Source: Stieleria neptunia (GTDB lineage: Bacteria > Planctomycetota > Planctomycetia > Pirellulales > Pirellulaceae). Taken from it: a stretch of 64,000 nucleotides of DNA. The DNA is taken from positions 9,668,938 through 9,732,937 of the forward strand of contig NZ_CP037423.1 in NCBI RefSeq assembly GCF_007754155.1, in the 5' to 3' direction. Below the pieces are notes generated by a model. The model worked only from the letters and a program-made list of their open reading frames with translations, made no database searches and was not told the DNA's origin. A program made the translations under genes and the position numbers. Position 1 is the first letter of the stretch. Each line of letters begins with the position of its first letter. This document shows positions 50,634-60,900 of this stretch, one piece after another.

Positions 50634-53600
50634 TCACTTTCCCCGTCTCAACAGCGCGTCGAGCCCCTCATCCGGCGCGGCCCCGACGCTGCGATAGGCC
50701 GACAGCATCGCGATCGGATCGATGAATCGCCATGCCGGCAAGCTCGACGCAAACACCGTCATCAGTGCGCCACCCCGCAAGGCCCAAAACACATATCCGA
50801 TCGAAAAAATACTCATGCTCGCGCCGGCGGCGCCCACGTAGACCAGGATCGGAGTTTCTGGCTGCTGTTCCAAATCATCCCACTGGGTCCAAAGGATGGC
50901 TTGTCGGATGTCCTGTTGAAGCAAACGCTCCAGTTGCGTCGACTCGAACGAAGACAACCTTCCGGCGGACACCTGATTGTCGGAGACTCCGTAGGCGTGA
51001 AAAAGCCGTCCCTCTGCACCGCCGTACGCTTCGTCAGGTCCGCCAGCGTTGGCGGCCGCTTCGTTCCCCCGACCGCTATTCCGTTCCGTTCGTGCGGCTG
51101 CGCCCGATGCGGTTTGGATTGCCGTGGCATCGCTGCCGGCAGATTCGTCGCTTTGCGACTCGTCAGACGATTCACTTTCGGACAAGGGATCCGATCCGTC
51201 CTCCGATTCGGCTTGGCTGTCTGCCGTTGTTACAGGTTGTGAGTCCGGTGTCGAATCGGAATCAGGGTCAGCCAGCGGCGAGTGCCCCGGCGCGAGAAGC
51301 ACCTCAATCGTCACCTCGACCGTACCGCTGACCAGCGTACCATCGGTCACCGAATAGAAAAACGAATCTTGTCCAAAGAAGCCGGTGTTCGGCGTGTAAG
51401 TGAACCCGCCGCCGGGCTGCAACGAAAACGTTCCATGGCTCGGTCCGGCCACAAGGATCGTCGACATCGTATACCCATCGATATCCGTGTCATTAAAAAT
51501 CACTCCCGGATCGGCCACCGACAACGTCGCGGCGGGATTGACGGTGTAGGCATCCGCGGTGGCAACGGGAGCATCGTTGATGGCGGTGATCGTCACGTTC
51601 ACCGTTGCGGTGTCGGTGCCGCCGTTGCCGTCATCCACTTGGTAGGCGAACGTATCAATCGCCGTTTGCCCCGACGCGAGGTAATTGAATGTGTCGTTGG
51701 GGTCATACAGAAAATCGCCACCGACTTCGACCGTCAACAGTGCCCCGGACGGTAGGATCAACATCGAACCGACGTTGGCCCCGCTGCCGTTGACCTGGGT
51801 GACGGTCAGCGGATCGCTCTCTCCATCGAGATCATTGCCTAGGATTCCATCGGCGACATTGATGTTCAGGACCGTGTCTTGGTTCGTCAGATAGCCGGTC
51901 CACTGGGGCCCGACCGTGCCGGCCCCGCCGTCGATCAGCGTGCCCGTGTTGGCATTGGCCGTCAAGTCAGCGGTACTCGCCCCCCTCCCTTCATCAAAGC
52001 TCCAGTAACCCATCAAGCCCGTTTCGGTTCCGGCCAAGGGTTGGTCGAGAGTGGTGCGAATTTCGTTTTGGGTTCTGGCAACGTTCCAGAGCCGAACTTC
52101 GTCGATCTCTCCGGAAAAATACTGGCCGACGGGGTTGTTTTGTCGGCCGCCGACGATGAAGTCATCCTTCGTTGCGTGGGCATCACCGATGCTGCCCGAT
52201 CCGTAATACGTTTCGACCAGGTTGCCGTTGACGAAGGTGCTCATCGTGCCGTTGTCATAGACCACTGAAACGTGGGTCCATTCGTTGAGCGGAATAACAT
52301 AGCCCGTGTCGTGCCAGACCCAACCGGGGTTGGTGTTTGCAACCGCCCACAGCAGATTGCCGCTCGAAGTCATGCCGATTTCGTACTCGCCTTCTCGATT
52401 CAAGACGATGCTGTAAGCGGCGGGATACGCGTCGGGTCGAATCCGGGCTTCCATCGTCAGATAATCGTCGACTTCCAACACTGCACCCGCGCCCATGTTC
52501 ACCGCGTCATCGATGCCGTCGAAATTCAGCCCATGGTGGTCGTCGACTGCGATCGGGTCATCATCGACCGCCGTCACCGAGATCGACTTCTGTGACAAGT
52601 TGCTCGTGCCACCGTCGCCATCGGTCACGGCGAAGTCGATCGTTCGCAGCGACGGGGAGGGATCGTCCGAAACGTTGAAATAGCTGACGCGACGTCCCAC
52701 TTCCTGCGCGATCGAGGGTGTGCTGTTGCCATTGAACGTGATCACCAGCGGCGCCGCCCCGCTGCCACCGGCGAACGTCGCGACCTGTGTACCGCTGTGA
52801 TAGACCCCCGTGCCCAGCAAGGTGATCGCACCGCCGGGCGCAATCGTCAATCGATCGTTTGCGGATGCGCCCGCCGAAATCGTGACCGTCAACTGGCCGC
52901 CGTTAAAATCAACCGAATCCACATCCGAGATCGTCAACAGCGAATCCACGACCGTCGCGACGGCGTCTTCCGCGTAGGCCGCAGTGCCTGCGGACGTACC
53001 GGTGACGGGTGCATCGTTTACATCGGTCACAGTCAGGCTGGCGGTTTCCGATGCGCTACTGAATTCCGTGACACCACCGCGAATCGAGGCGTCGACTTTG
53101 GTTCCGTGCGTCCCGCCGGTTTGATCCCAGCCGTAAAAATCAAAGCTCGCCGTCGTGCCCGATTCCCCGTTGGGTATGAAACGTACGCGGTCGACCGCCC
53201 GTAACAGCAAGGCCGAAGTATCGGAAACGCTGCCGACCGCCGCCCAGGACGATCCGCCGTCGGTGGAATACTCCCACGTGCCGTTGCCGCTGGATAGTGA
53301 ACGGATCGCGACGCCTTCGACTGCCCCGATGTCAACGTCGGTGACGCGGTCGCCGCCGGCGCTCAGCAAGACGCTGGCGACCGTATCGCCCGAATTGGTC
53401 AGTTCGTCTTCGGTGATGGACGTCAGCGTCATCGTGCCGCTATTGTCCAGCACCGGTGCGTCATTGACATCCGTTACCGTGATCGAGGCAACTTCGCTGG
53501 CGACACTGTAGGGCGTGGTCGCACCGTTGATGGAGGTGTCGGCGGTGGTGCCCGCGGTTCCGGTCGCCTGGTCCCAAGCCCGGAACGTGACCGTGGGTGG

Positions 53601-56600
53601 CGTTCCATTTTTGGCATCGGGAACAAATCGCAGCAGATCATTCTCGCGCAACAGCAGCGCCGACGTGTCCGACACGGTTCCGACGTCCGACCACGTCGAT
53701 CCGCTGTTGATCGAGTACTGCCAATGACCGTTGCCGTCATCCGTCGCGGTCACCGCAATCCCTTCGACCGGTCCAAAATTGACGTCCGTGATGCGATCAC
53801 CGCCGGCGCTGGCAATGATCGAAGCCACGGTATCGCCGACGTTGGTGACTTGATCCTCGGTGATCGTCGTCAGCGTCATGGCACCGGAATTGTCCAGGAT
53901 CGGGGCGTCGTTGACCAACAGTGACGCGGTGTCAGTGGCAATCGAAAATGCGGTCGTCGTTCCGTTGACCGATGCATCGGCCAACGCTCCATTGACACCG
54001 GACGTTTGATCCCAGCCACGGAACGTGATAGCCGAGGCGATCTGGCCGTTGTAATCCGGGTCCGGCTGGAAATAGAGTCGTGTGTTTGCGTCGGCGGCAA
54101 GCAGTCGTGCCGAGTTGTCGCTGACCGCCCCGAGCGGATTCCAATTGGCCCCGTTGTCGACCGAATAAAACCACGATCCGTTGGCGGTGTCGGCTGCCGT
54201 CACGGCGATCCCCAGCAGCGCCCCGATGTCAACGTCGATGATGTTGTCGACTTGACCGGACGGTGAATTGAAATCCACCAGTGAGGTGATCAACGTGCCG
54301 ACGGCGCCGACCGGCGCCGGGGCATCTTCGTATTGGCCGTCCAGCAAGGGGCTCTCGGTGGAATCCAGAACCGGCGCGTCATTGACATCGGTCACCGTGA
54401 TCGAAGCGACTTCGGTTGCCGCGCTGAAGGGCGTCGCGCCGCCATTGCTGGAAGCGTCGACCACGGTCCCGGCCACTCCAGACGCCTGATCCCACGCCCG
54501 AAACGTCACCGTCGGCGCGGTGCTGTTCTCCGCATCAGGGACGAAACGCAACAAGTCACTGTCTCGCAGCAGCAGTGCCGAAGTGTCCGAAACGCTCGGG
54601 ACGCTCGACCAGTTGGTGCCGCCGTCGAGCGAATACTGCCAGCTTCCGTTTCCGTTGTTGGTCGCGATCAATGCGATCCCTTCGACCGCGCCGGGATTCA
54701 CATCACTGATGCGGTCCCCGCCGGCGCTGGCGATGATCGCCGCCACGGTGTCACCTGCGTTGGTCACCTCATCTTCGCTGATCGTCGTCAGTGTCATCGC
54801 CCCGCTGTCGTCCAAGACCGGAGCGTCGTTGACCAACTGAGACGCGGTGTCGGTCGCGGCGGAAAATGCAGTCGTCGTCCCATTGATCGACGCATCGGCC
54901 AAGGAACCGTTGCCGCCCGACGTTTGATCCCAGGCGCGGAACGTCAGCGCACTGGCGATCTCGCCGGTGTAACCGGGGTTGGGTTGAAAATAGACACGTG
55001 TGTTCGCATCATCCGCCAGCAATCGAGCCGAGCTGTCGCTGACCGCTCCCATCGCGATCCAGTTCGCTCCATCATCGATCGAATAGAACCAGGATCCGTT
55101 GCTCGCATCGACGGCGGTTACCGCGATCCCCAAGACCGAACCGCCGTCCACATCGGTGACGTTGTCGAGTTCACCGGACGGCGTCGCGTCGTCGACCAAC
55201 GCCGTGATCAACGTGCCCACCGCACCAACCGGTCCAGGTGCATTCTCGAGCACGCCCTCCATTTCCGGGCTGGCGGCGGAGTTCAGGACGGGGGAATCAT
55301 TGACGCTGGTGACGGTGATGTCAGCGGTTTCAATCGAACTGCTGAATGCCGATCCGCCACCATTGGCGGACGCGTCGTCCTTCGTTCCGAAGGTACCGCT
55401 GGTTTGATCCCAGGCCCGAAAATCAAAACTGGCCGTGGTTGCGTTGCGGCCATCGGGGACAAACCGAACCAGATCCGTGGCTCGTAGCAGCAGCGCGGAA
55501 CTGTCCGAGACCGTGCCGACGGCCAGCCAGGTGCTGCTGCCGTCGGTCGAGTATTCCCAGTGACCGTTGCCGTCGGCGGTCGACGTGACCGCAATCCCTT
55601 CCAACGATCCCGAGTCGATGTCGGTCACCCGATCGCCACCGGCGCTGGCGATGATCCAAGCCACGGAGTGTCCGGCGTTGGACGATTCGTCTTCGTTGAT
55701 CGTGCTCAACGTCATCGTGCCGGTGTTGTCCAGCATCGGAGCATTGTTGTTGCTGACTGTCAGGTTCGACGACAACTCGGATGTCGCGTTGGTCGTCAAA
55801 TCCGTCGCCGTCGCCGAGATGACTTCACCGATCGCGACCGCCGACCCCAGCGTCGGACTGAACGATGCGTCTCCCGTTCCGTCGGCCGTGACGTTCACGA
55901 AGCCGAGGAAACGCTGGCCTTCGCCATGGCCGCTCGCGTCACCCGTCGCATTGGCAAAAAACTCAACTCGGAACGAGCGACCCGGCGTCGAGGCCAACGT
56001 TCCAACGATCGTCGTCGAGGGTCCCGATGAAGCCGCCGTGAGAACAGGGAAATTTTGCAGATCGTTGGCCCCCGAATCTAAATCCGGCGTCGGCGTCAAT
56101 TCGCCGTCATTGGCCGTGACACCGTCGCCCCCCAGATCGATCGCCAAACCGCCGTTGGAATGAATCGCATTGCCGAGGATCGAGTTTCCCGTCCCCGACG
56201 CGTCAACCTGAACACCGTCACCGGTGTTGAATCCGATCACATTGCCTTGGCCGGCCCCCGTCCCACCAATCGTGCTGCCGTCGCCCGAGACAACCATCCC
56301 CTCACCTCCGTTGGCCAAGGCGCTCAATCCGGTCGCATCGGTACCGATCAAATTACCCTGCACCACGGTGCCGCTGACTCCGGCACCGATCTCAATCCCG
56401 TCATCGTCGTTTCCCGCGATCAGGTTGCGGTCGGCGACGGCCGCGCTGCCGATCGTGTTGTTGTTGGCAACGACCGTGATTCCGTCTTGCCAATTGCCCC
56501 GATCGGCGGTGCCACCGCTGTCGGTGCCGATGAAGTTGCCGAGGATCGAATTGCCGCTGCTGGCGATTTGGATTCCGCCGAGTTCGAACCGGTTGATCAC

Positions 56601-57716
56601 CAATCCCTTGATGGTGCTGCCGTCGCTTCCCGCGCCGAGGTTCAGACCGAACGTTGATCCGGCGGCGGTTCCGTCGAGCTGGATCTGCAGCACCGCGTCG
56701 TCACCAACCGACATTGTGTTGACCGATGATCCCGATTGGGTGTAGCCGTCGATGATGACCGCGTCCGTGATGGTCGGTAGCGCGGTGGACAGTGCAATCG
56801 AATGCAGCCCCGGGCCGGTGATGTTGAAATCAATGGTGTCCAGACCCGACGATGCGTTGGCATCCAGAATGGCCTGGTGCAACGACCCGGCGCCGGTGTC
56901 GTTCACGTTGGTGACCGTAAACGTCGCCAACGCGCCGGCCCAGTTCTGTTGGATCTGGCCGTTGAACGCGACAGACGTCTCGATCGCGCCAAACGCGTAT
57001 TCCAAGTCCCAATCGCCGCCACGTGCTTGATGCCCCGTCACATCGTCGCTGGCCGCAACATCGCAGTCACACAGAATGGCGATCGAATCTACCAAAGCAC
57101 GTCCGTCATCGGATGCGGCCAAGTCGCATCCATACAGCAACAAGTCGGCGTCAGCATCCATGGCGCCTCCCCACGAAGCGATCTCGCCGGCATAGGCCGA
57201 GATCGTCTCGGCGTCCAAACGCACGTTGCCAAGCTGCAACCCCTGACGGTCGCCGTGGCTGACCAGATGGACTGCGTCGACGCCGGAGAGTTGGCCGAGC
57301 GTTTGCGTGATCTGGCTGACCCCGTCGTCGTCCGATGACAGACGAACGACCCACCACTGCGTTCCACCGACCGACTGGTCGCGGAGTCCGGCCAACAGCG
57401 ATTCGGCGTCCTCCACCCCTTCATCGACAAACACGACTTCCAGCGGGCGCGACGGATCGAAACGCGGTGCTTCTGTCGACTCGCCTACAATCGATAGATC
57501 CGGTTGGGCGGAAGCAATCTCGCTGACAGGCGAACCGATGAACTCGTTCGATGCGTCTGCCTGGCCCGATGCGAGCATCTGCTCCAACATCGCGTCCAGG
57601 ATCTCGACGTCCGCCGGCGTATCCCAAACACCCTCTCCAGAACCCTCCGCACTGAGCAGTATTCTCTCTTCCAGCAAGTAGAAGTCGAATACGCGTCGGG
57701 GGTTCTTCACGGTCAA
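50634..57716 (-). CDS. giant surface protein 3 (about 2360 aa): LEPR-XLL, DUF4347, beta-helix, 306-residue repeats, LamG
   Basis: The start is taken as the TTG at 57716, which gives the same register as giant proteins 1 and 2; a GTG at 57737 would add seven residues. LEERILLSAEG lies at about 15-25 and DUF4347 at about 90-245 with His 154 (VSHG) and Cys 197 (YGC). A beta-helix region (about 270-555) follows, then a repeat stalk (about 580-1640) of two alternating modules of about 150 residues, typified by IIASAGGDRITDVN and AWDQTSG. This stalk differs from those of the other giants. One LamG domain (about 1725-1940), VCBS/Big-type modules, a Ser/Asp/Glu linker and the shared two-helix C-terminal anchor (about 2290-2345) complete it. 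It lacks the 382-residue super-repeat. Confidence 0.88.
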   Translation of the reverse strand: MTVKNPRRVFDFYLLEERILLSAEGSGEGVWDTPADVEILDAMLEQMLASGQADASNEFIGSPVSEIASAQPDLSIVGESTEAPRFDPSRPLEVVFVDEGVEDAESLLAGLRDQSVGGTQWWVVRLSSDDDGVSQITQTLGQLSGVDAVHLVSHGDRQGLQLGNVRLDAETISAYAGEIASWGGAMDADADLLLYGCDLAASDDGRALVDSIAILCDCDVAASDDVTGHQARGGDWDLEYAFGAIETSVAFNGQIQQNWAGALATFTVTNVNDTGAGSLHQAILDANASSGLDTIDFNITGPGLHSIALSTALPTITDAVIIDGYTQSGSSVNTMSVGDDAVLQIQLDGTAAGSTFGLNLGAGSDGSTIKGLVINRFELGGIQIASSGNSILGNFIGTDSGGTADRGNWQDGITVVANNNTIGSAAVADRNLIAGNDDDGIEIGAGVSGTVVQGNLIGTDATGLSALANGGEGMVVSGDGSTIGGTGAGQGNVIGFNTGDGVQVDASGTGNSILGNAIHSNGGLAIDLGGDGVTANDGELTPTPDLDSGANDLQNFPVLTAASSGPSTTIVGTLASTPGRSFRVEFFANATGDASGHGEGQRFLGFVNVTADGTGDASFSPTLGSAVAIGEVISATATDLTTNATSELSSNLTVSNNNAPMLDNTGTMTLSTINEDESSNAGHSVAWIIASAGGDRVTDIDSGSLEGIAVTSTADGNGHWEYSTDGSSTWLAVGTVSDSSALLLRATDLVRFVPDGRNATTASFDFRAWDQTSGTFGTKDDASANGGGSAFSSSIETADITVTSVNDSPVLNSAASPEMEGVLENAPGPVGAVGTLITALVDDATPSGELDNVTDVDGGSVLGIAVTAVDASNGSWFYSIDDGANWIAMGAVSDSSARLLADDANTRVYFQPNPGYTGEIASALTFRAWDQTSGGNGSLADASINGTTTAFSAATDTASQLVNDAPVLDDSGAMTLTTISEDEVTNAGDTVAAIIASAGGDRISDVNPGAVEGIALIATNNGNGSWQYSLDGGTNWSSVPSVSDTSALLLRDSDLLRFVPDAENSTAPTVTFRAWDQASGVAGTVVDASSNGGATPFSAATEVASITVTDVNDAPVLDSTESPLLDGQYEDAPAPVGAVGTLITSLVDFNSPSGQVDNIIDVDIGALLGIAVTAADTANGSWFYSVDNGANWNPLGAVSDNSARLLAADANTRLYFQPDPDYNGQIASAITFRGWDQTSGVNGALADASVNGTTTAFSIATDTASLLVNDAPILDNSGAMTLTTITEDQVTNVGDTVASIIASAGGDRITDVNFGPVEGIAVTATDDGNGHWQYSINSGSTWSDVGTVSDTSALLLRENDLLRFVPDAKNGTPPTVTFRAWDQATGTAGTTADTSINGATTPYSVASEVASITVTDVNDAPVLDNSGTMTLTSITEDELTNSGDTVASVLLSAGGDRVTDVDIGAVEGVAIRSLSSGNGTWEYSTDGGSSWAAVGSVSDTSALLLRAVDRVRFIPNGESGTTASFDFYGWDQTGGTHGTKVDASIRGGVTEFSSASETASLTVTDVNDAPVTGTSAGTAAYAEDAVATVVDSLLTISDVDSVDFNGGQLTVTISAGASANDRLTIAPGGAITLLGTGVYHSGTQVATFAGGSGAAPLVITFNGNSTPSIAQEVGRRVSYFNVSDDPSPSLRTIDFAVTDGDGGTSNLSQKSISVTAVDDDPIAVDDHHGLNFDGIDDAVNMGAGAVLEVDDYLTMEARIRPDAYPAAYSIVLNREGEYEIGMTSSGNLLWAVANTNPGWVWHDTGYVIPLNEWTHVSVVYDNGTMSTFVNGNLVETYYGSGSIGDAHATKDDFIVGGRQNNPVGQYFSGEIDEVRLWNVARTQNEIRTTLDQPLAGTETGLMGYWSFDEGRGASTADLTANANTGTLIDGGAGTVGPQWTGYLTNQDTVLNINVADGILGNDLDGESDPLTVTQVNGSGANVGSMLILPSGALLTVEVGGDFLYDPNDTFNYLASGQTAIDTFAYQVDDGNGGTDTATVNVTITAINDAPVATADAYTVNPAATLSVADPGVIFNDTDIDGYTMSTILVAGPSHGTFSLQPGGGFTYTPNTGFFGQDSFFYSVTDGTLVSGTVEVTIEVLLAPGHSPLADPDSDSTPDSQPVTTADSQAESEDGSDPLSESESSDESQSDESAGSDATAIQTASGAAARTERNSGRGNEAAANAGGPDEAYGGAEGRLFHAYGVSDNQVSAGRLSSFESTQLERLLQQDIRQAILWTQWDDLEQQPETPILVYVGAAGASMSIFSIGYVFWALRGGALMTVFASSLPAWRFIDPIAMLSAYRSVGAAPDEGLDALLRRGK
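53030..55735 (-). repeat. 918-bp composite repeat in giant gene 3
   Basis: The marker CCGGCGCTGGC recurs at 53803, 54721 and 55639, exactly 918 bp (306 codons) apart; a related partial copy lies at 53356. Each unit pairs a module beginning SGAMTLTTI with one beginning LDSTESPLLDG-like. Copies are more diverged than those of the 1146-bp arrays. Confidence 0.85.
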
Positions 57717-57978
57717 TGCTTCGTCCCGGGCTATCACTGAGGCGTCGACAAATGCACATCGCCCTCACACTTATCGGCGAACGTCCTCCAAAGGTAGGGC
57801 ACGAAGTGGTTGAATTGAGCTTGGCCCCCGGTGGAAATCTCCGATGCGGGACAACCCCAATGGCAGATCTTGTCGATCGCAGCGATCCGCCCAATGGTAC
57901 GGATTGCAACTCGAGCTGGGCGCCCTTGAAGGCAGCTTGTGCGGGGGAACGAGCCAACAACAGATTTCGGCTCGTGCT

Positions 57979-60900
57979 TTACTTGCCGCTGCCCAGCATC
58001 GATTCCAATCCTTCGTCCGTTTTCAGCAGTGAACTGCGATAGGCCGAGAGCATCGCGATCGGGTCAATGAACCGCCATGCCGGAAGGCTCGATGCGAACA
58101 CCGACATCAAGGCGCCTCCACGCAATGCCCAGAACACATAGCCGATCGAAAACACGCTCATCCCCGCACCGGCAGCCCCCACCATCACCGTGATGGGAGA
58201 CTGTTCTTGCTCTTGGTAGTCGTCCCACTGTGTCCAAACGATGGCTTGCTGCAAGTCTTGGTGCAGCAAGCGTTCGAGTTGCTCGAGCTCCGGCGAATAG
58301 GACAGAACAAGATTTGCCGGGTTCTGAACCGTCGTGTAGGCCGCAAAGAGTCGCTGTTCTGACTCCCTCAACTCGTCGGCCGTGCGTTCCGCCAGCCCCC
58401 GATCGGCCGGGGCATTTAACGGTCCTTCTCCCGCCCCCACCTGTGAAGAAGGCGGCACCGCAACAGCCGATGAACCGCCTCCGTCGCCGGAATCACTCGT
58501 CTCACTCTCATCGGCCGAGCTCTCGGTTTCCGTCTCCAGTTCCGACTCCGATTCGGACTCGGTCAACGAATCCGGGTCAGATGTCTCATCCGTCACGTCT
58601 TCGTCCTCCGAAACCGGATCGGACGTGCCGGTAGCGGACGTGGCGAGAGGGACTTCAATGACAACTTCAGCAACGTTGCTCGATAACGTTCCGTCGGTGA
58701 CCTGATAGAAAAAGGAATCTTGACCGAAAAATCCAACGTTCGGAGTGTAGGTAAAACCGCTGCCCGGGTCGAACGAGAACGTGCCGTTGGTCGGCCCGGT
58801 CACCAACACGATGGCCAACGCGTCACCGTCGATGTCGGTGTCGTTGAAAATCACGCCGCTCGTGCTGACCGACAGCGTTTCACCTATCTTCACGGTAAAG
58901 CTCTCGCCGATGGCGGTCGGTGCTTCGTTCACATCGGTAATACTAATGCTGATCACCTGGGTCACGCTCGATCCATCCGTGCTGGTCGCGCGAACCGTGA
59001 TGTTGGCGTTCGACGCCGATTCAAAGTCCAGGCCGCCGGCAACGGTGACCACGCCGCTGGAACCGTCGATTGCAAATTGACCGCCCGCGTCGTCGTCGAG
59101 TGAATACGACACGCTGTCCGTCGCATCGCCGTCACTGGCAAACGCAGTCACTCCCACCACACTGCCGACCGCCGCATCTTCGGCGACGGTATTGGCGGAC
59201 GGATCAGAATCGACCAGCGCGGAAATCGCGTTGTCGTTGACGGGGGTCACCGTGATGACGAAGGTCCCGACGACGACCGTCGCACCGTCTTCACCGCCAT
59301 CGGCAAGCGTAAACCCAAAGCTGTCACCGATGGTCTCGCTGTCGTCGTGGCTGTACGTGACGTCTCCGTTATCCAAATCCGCCTGAGTGAAGGAATCACC
59401 GAGCGAGAGCGTCCCGAATCCCGCCAACGTCAGCGTCCCGTTGTCGACGTCGTCCGTGACGGTGTACGTCAATCCCGTGGAAGTGTCATCAGGATCACTG
59501 CCGGCGAGCATCCCCGAATTAATCGCGGTTCCCGTCGATCCTTCGGCAACCGTCATCCCTGTGTTGCTCACCAAATTCGGTGAGTCATTGACTCCGGTGA
59601 TGTCGACGTTGACCGTGCCGATCGTCTGATCCGTTCCGCCGCCGCTGCCGGTGTTGCCGCCGTCGTTGACGACCACTTGGATCGTGTCCGCATCATTGCC
59701 GAAGGTGTGTGGTGTGCCGTGCAAGTACTGAATGTTCGCCGGGGCGTCCAAGAACGTGTTCAAATCGGCGAGCGTCCCGGTCAACGTCAGTGTTCCCGTT
59801 CCCGATCCGCCCACCGTCACTCCGCCACCGGTCGATGCCGACAGGTCTCCACCGGTCGAAGTCGACAGCGTGACGGTCAAGTTGCCGCCGTTGTCATCCA
59901 GGTCACTTAAGTTCAGCGCCGACAGATCGACGTTGCTGCTGACGTCTTCGGTCACCGCGATGTCGCTCGGCAGTCCGGCGCCCGTCGGATCATCGTTCGT
60001 CGCCGCGATCAAAATGTCACGGGTCTGCGTGTTGGAATCCACGTCTCCGTCGTTGACCGTGAAGGCAACCGTACGTGTCGCCGTGGAAGGGTTGTCGCTG
60101 CTGTTGGTGTACGTGATACTCCGCAGTGCCGCTTCGTACTGCGCCACCGTCGCGGTTCCCGTTAAAGTCAGCGTGCCGCTGCCGGCATTCCAAACCCCGC
60201 TGATGCCGTTTTGGTCGACAAACGTCAGCACATCCTGTCCGTTGGCGTAGTTGCCAGTGATTTGGGCCACCGCCGATTCCAAGTTCGTGTCATCCACATC
60301 GCTGAGAGCCAATGTGGAGGTGATCGCCACCGCGCCGTCATTTTCGGTGTAAGCCAGCGTGCTGCCTTCGATCGCTGCTTCCACCGGGGCATCGTTGACG
60401 TTGCTGATCGTCCAGTTGAACGTGCTGCTGGTCGACGCTCCCGCGCCGTCGTCGACGGTGAAATCGAAACTGTCCGATGAAGTTTGGCTGCCATCGTGGT
60501 CGTAGGTGATCAACCCCGCATCGATGTCGGCTTGGGTGAAGGTGTCGCTGACGTTCAACGCTGCACCAAGACGGTACAGCGTCCCGTTGGTCGGCACCGC
60601 ATCGACGGTGTAAACCAACTGTGAGTCCGTGTTGTCGACATCGGTGGTTTCCAGCATCGCGGTGGTCACGGTGTTGCCGATGGAACCTTCCGGGACCGTG
60701 TCACCGGCGTTGGTCGCGAGCACCTGTTCGTCGTTGACCGCGGTGATGTCGACGTTGACCGTGCCGATCGTCTGATCCGTTCCGCCGCCACTGCCGGTGT
60801 TGCCGCCATCGTTGATGACGACTTGGATCGTATCGGCATCGTTGCCGAAGGTATGCGGTGTGCCGTGCAGGTACTGGACGTTCGCCGGGGTATCGAGGAA

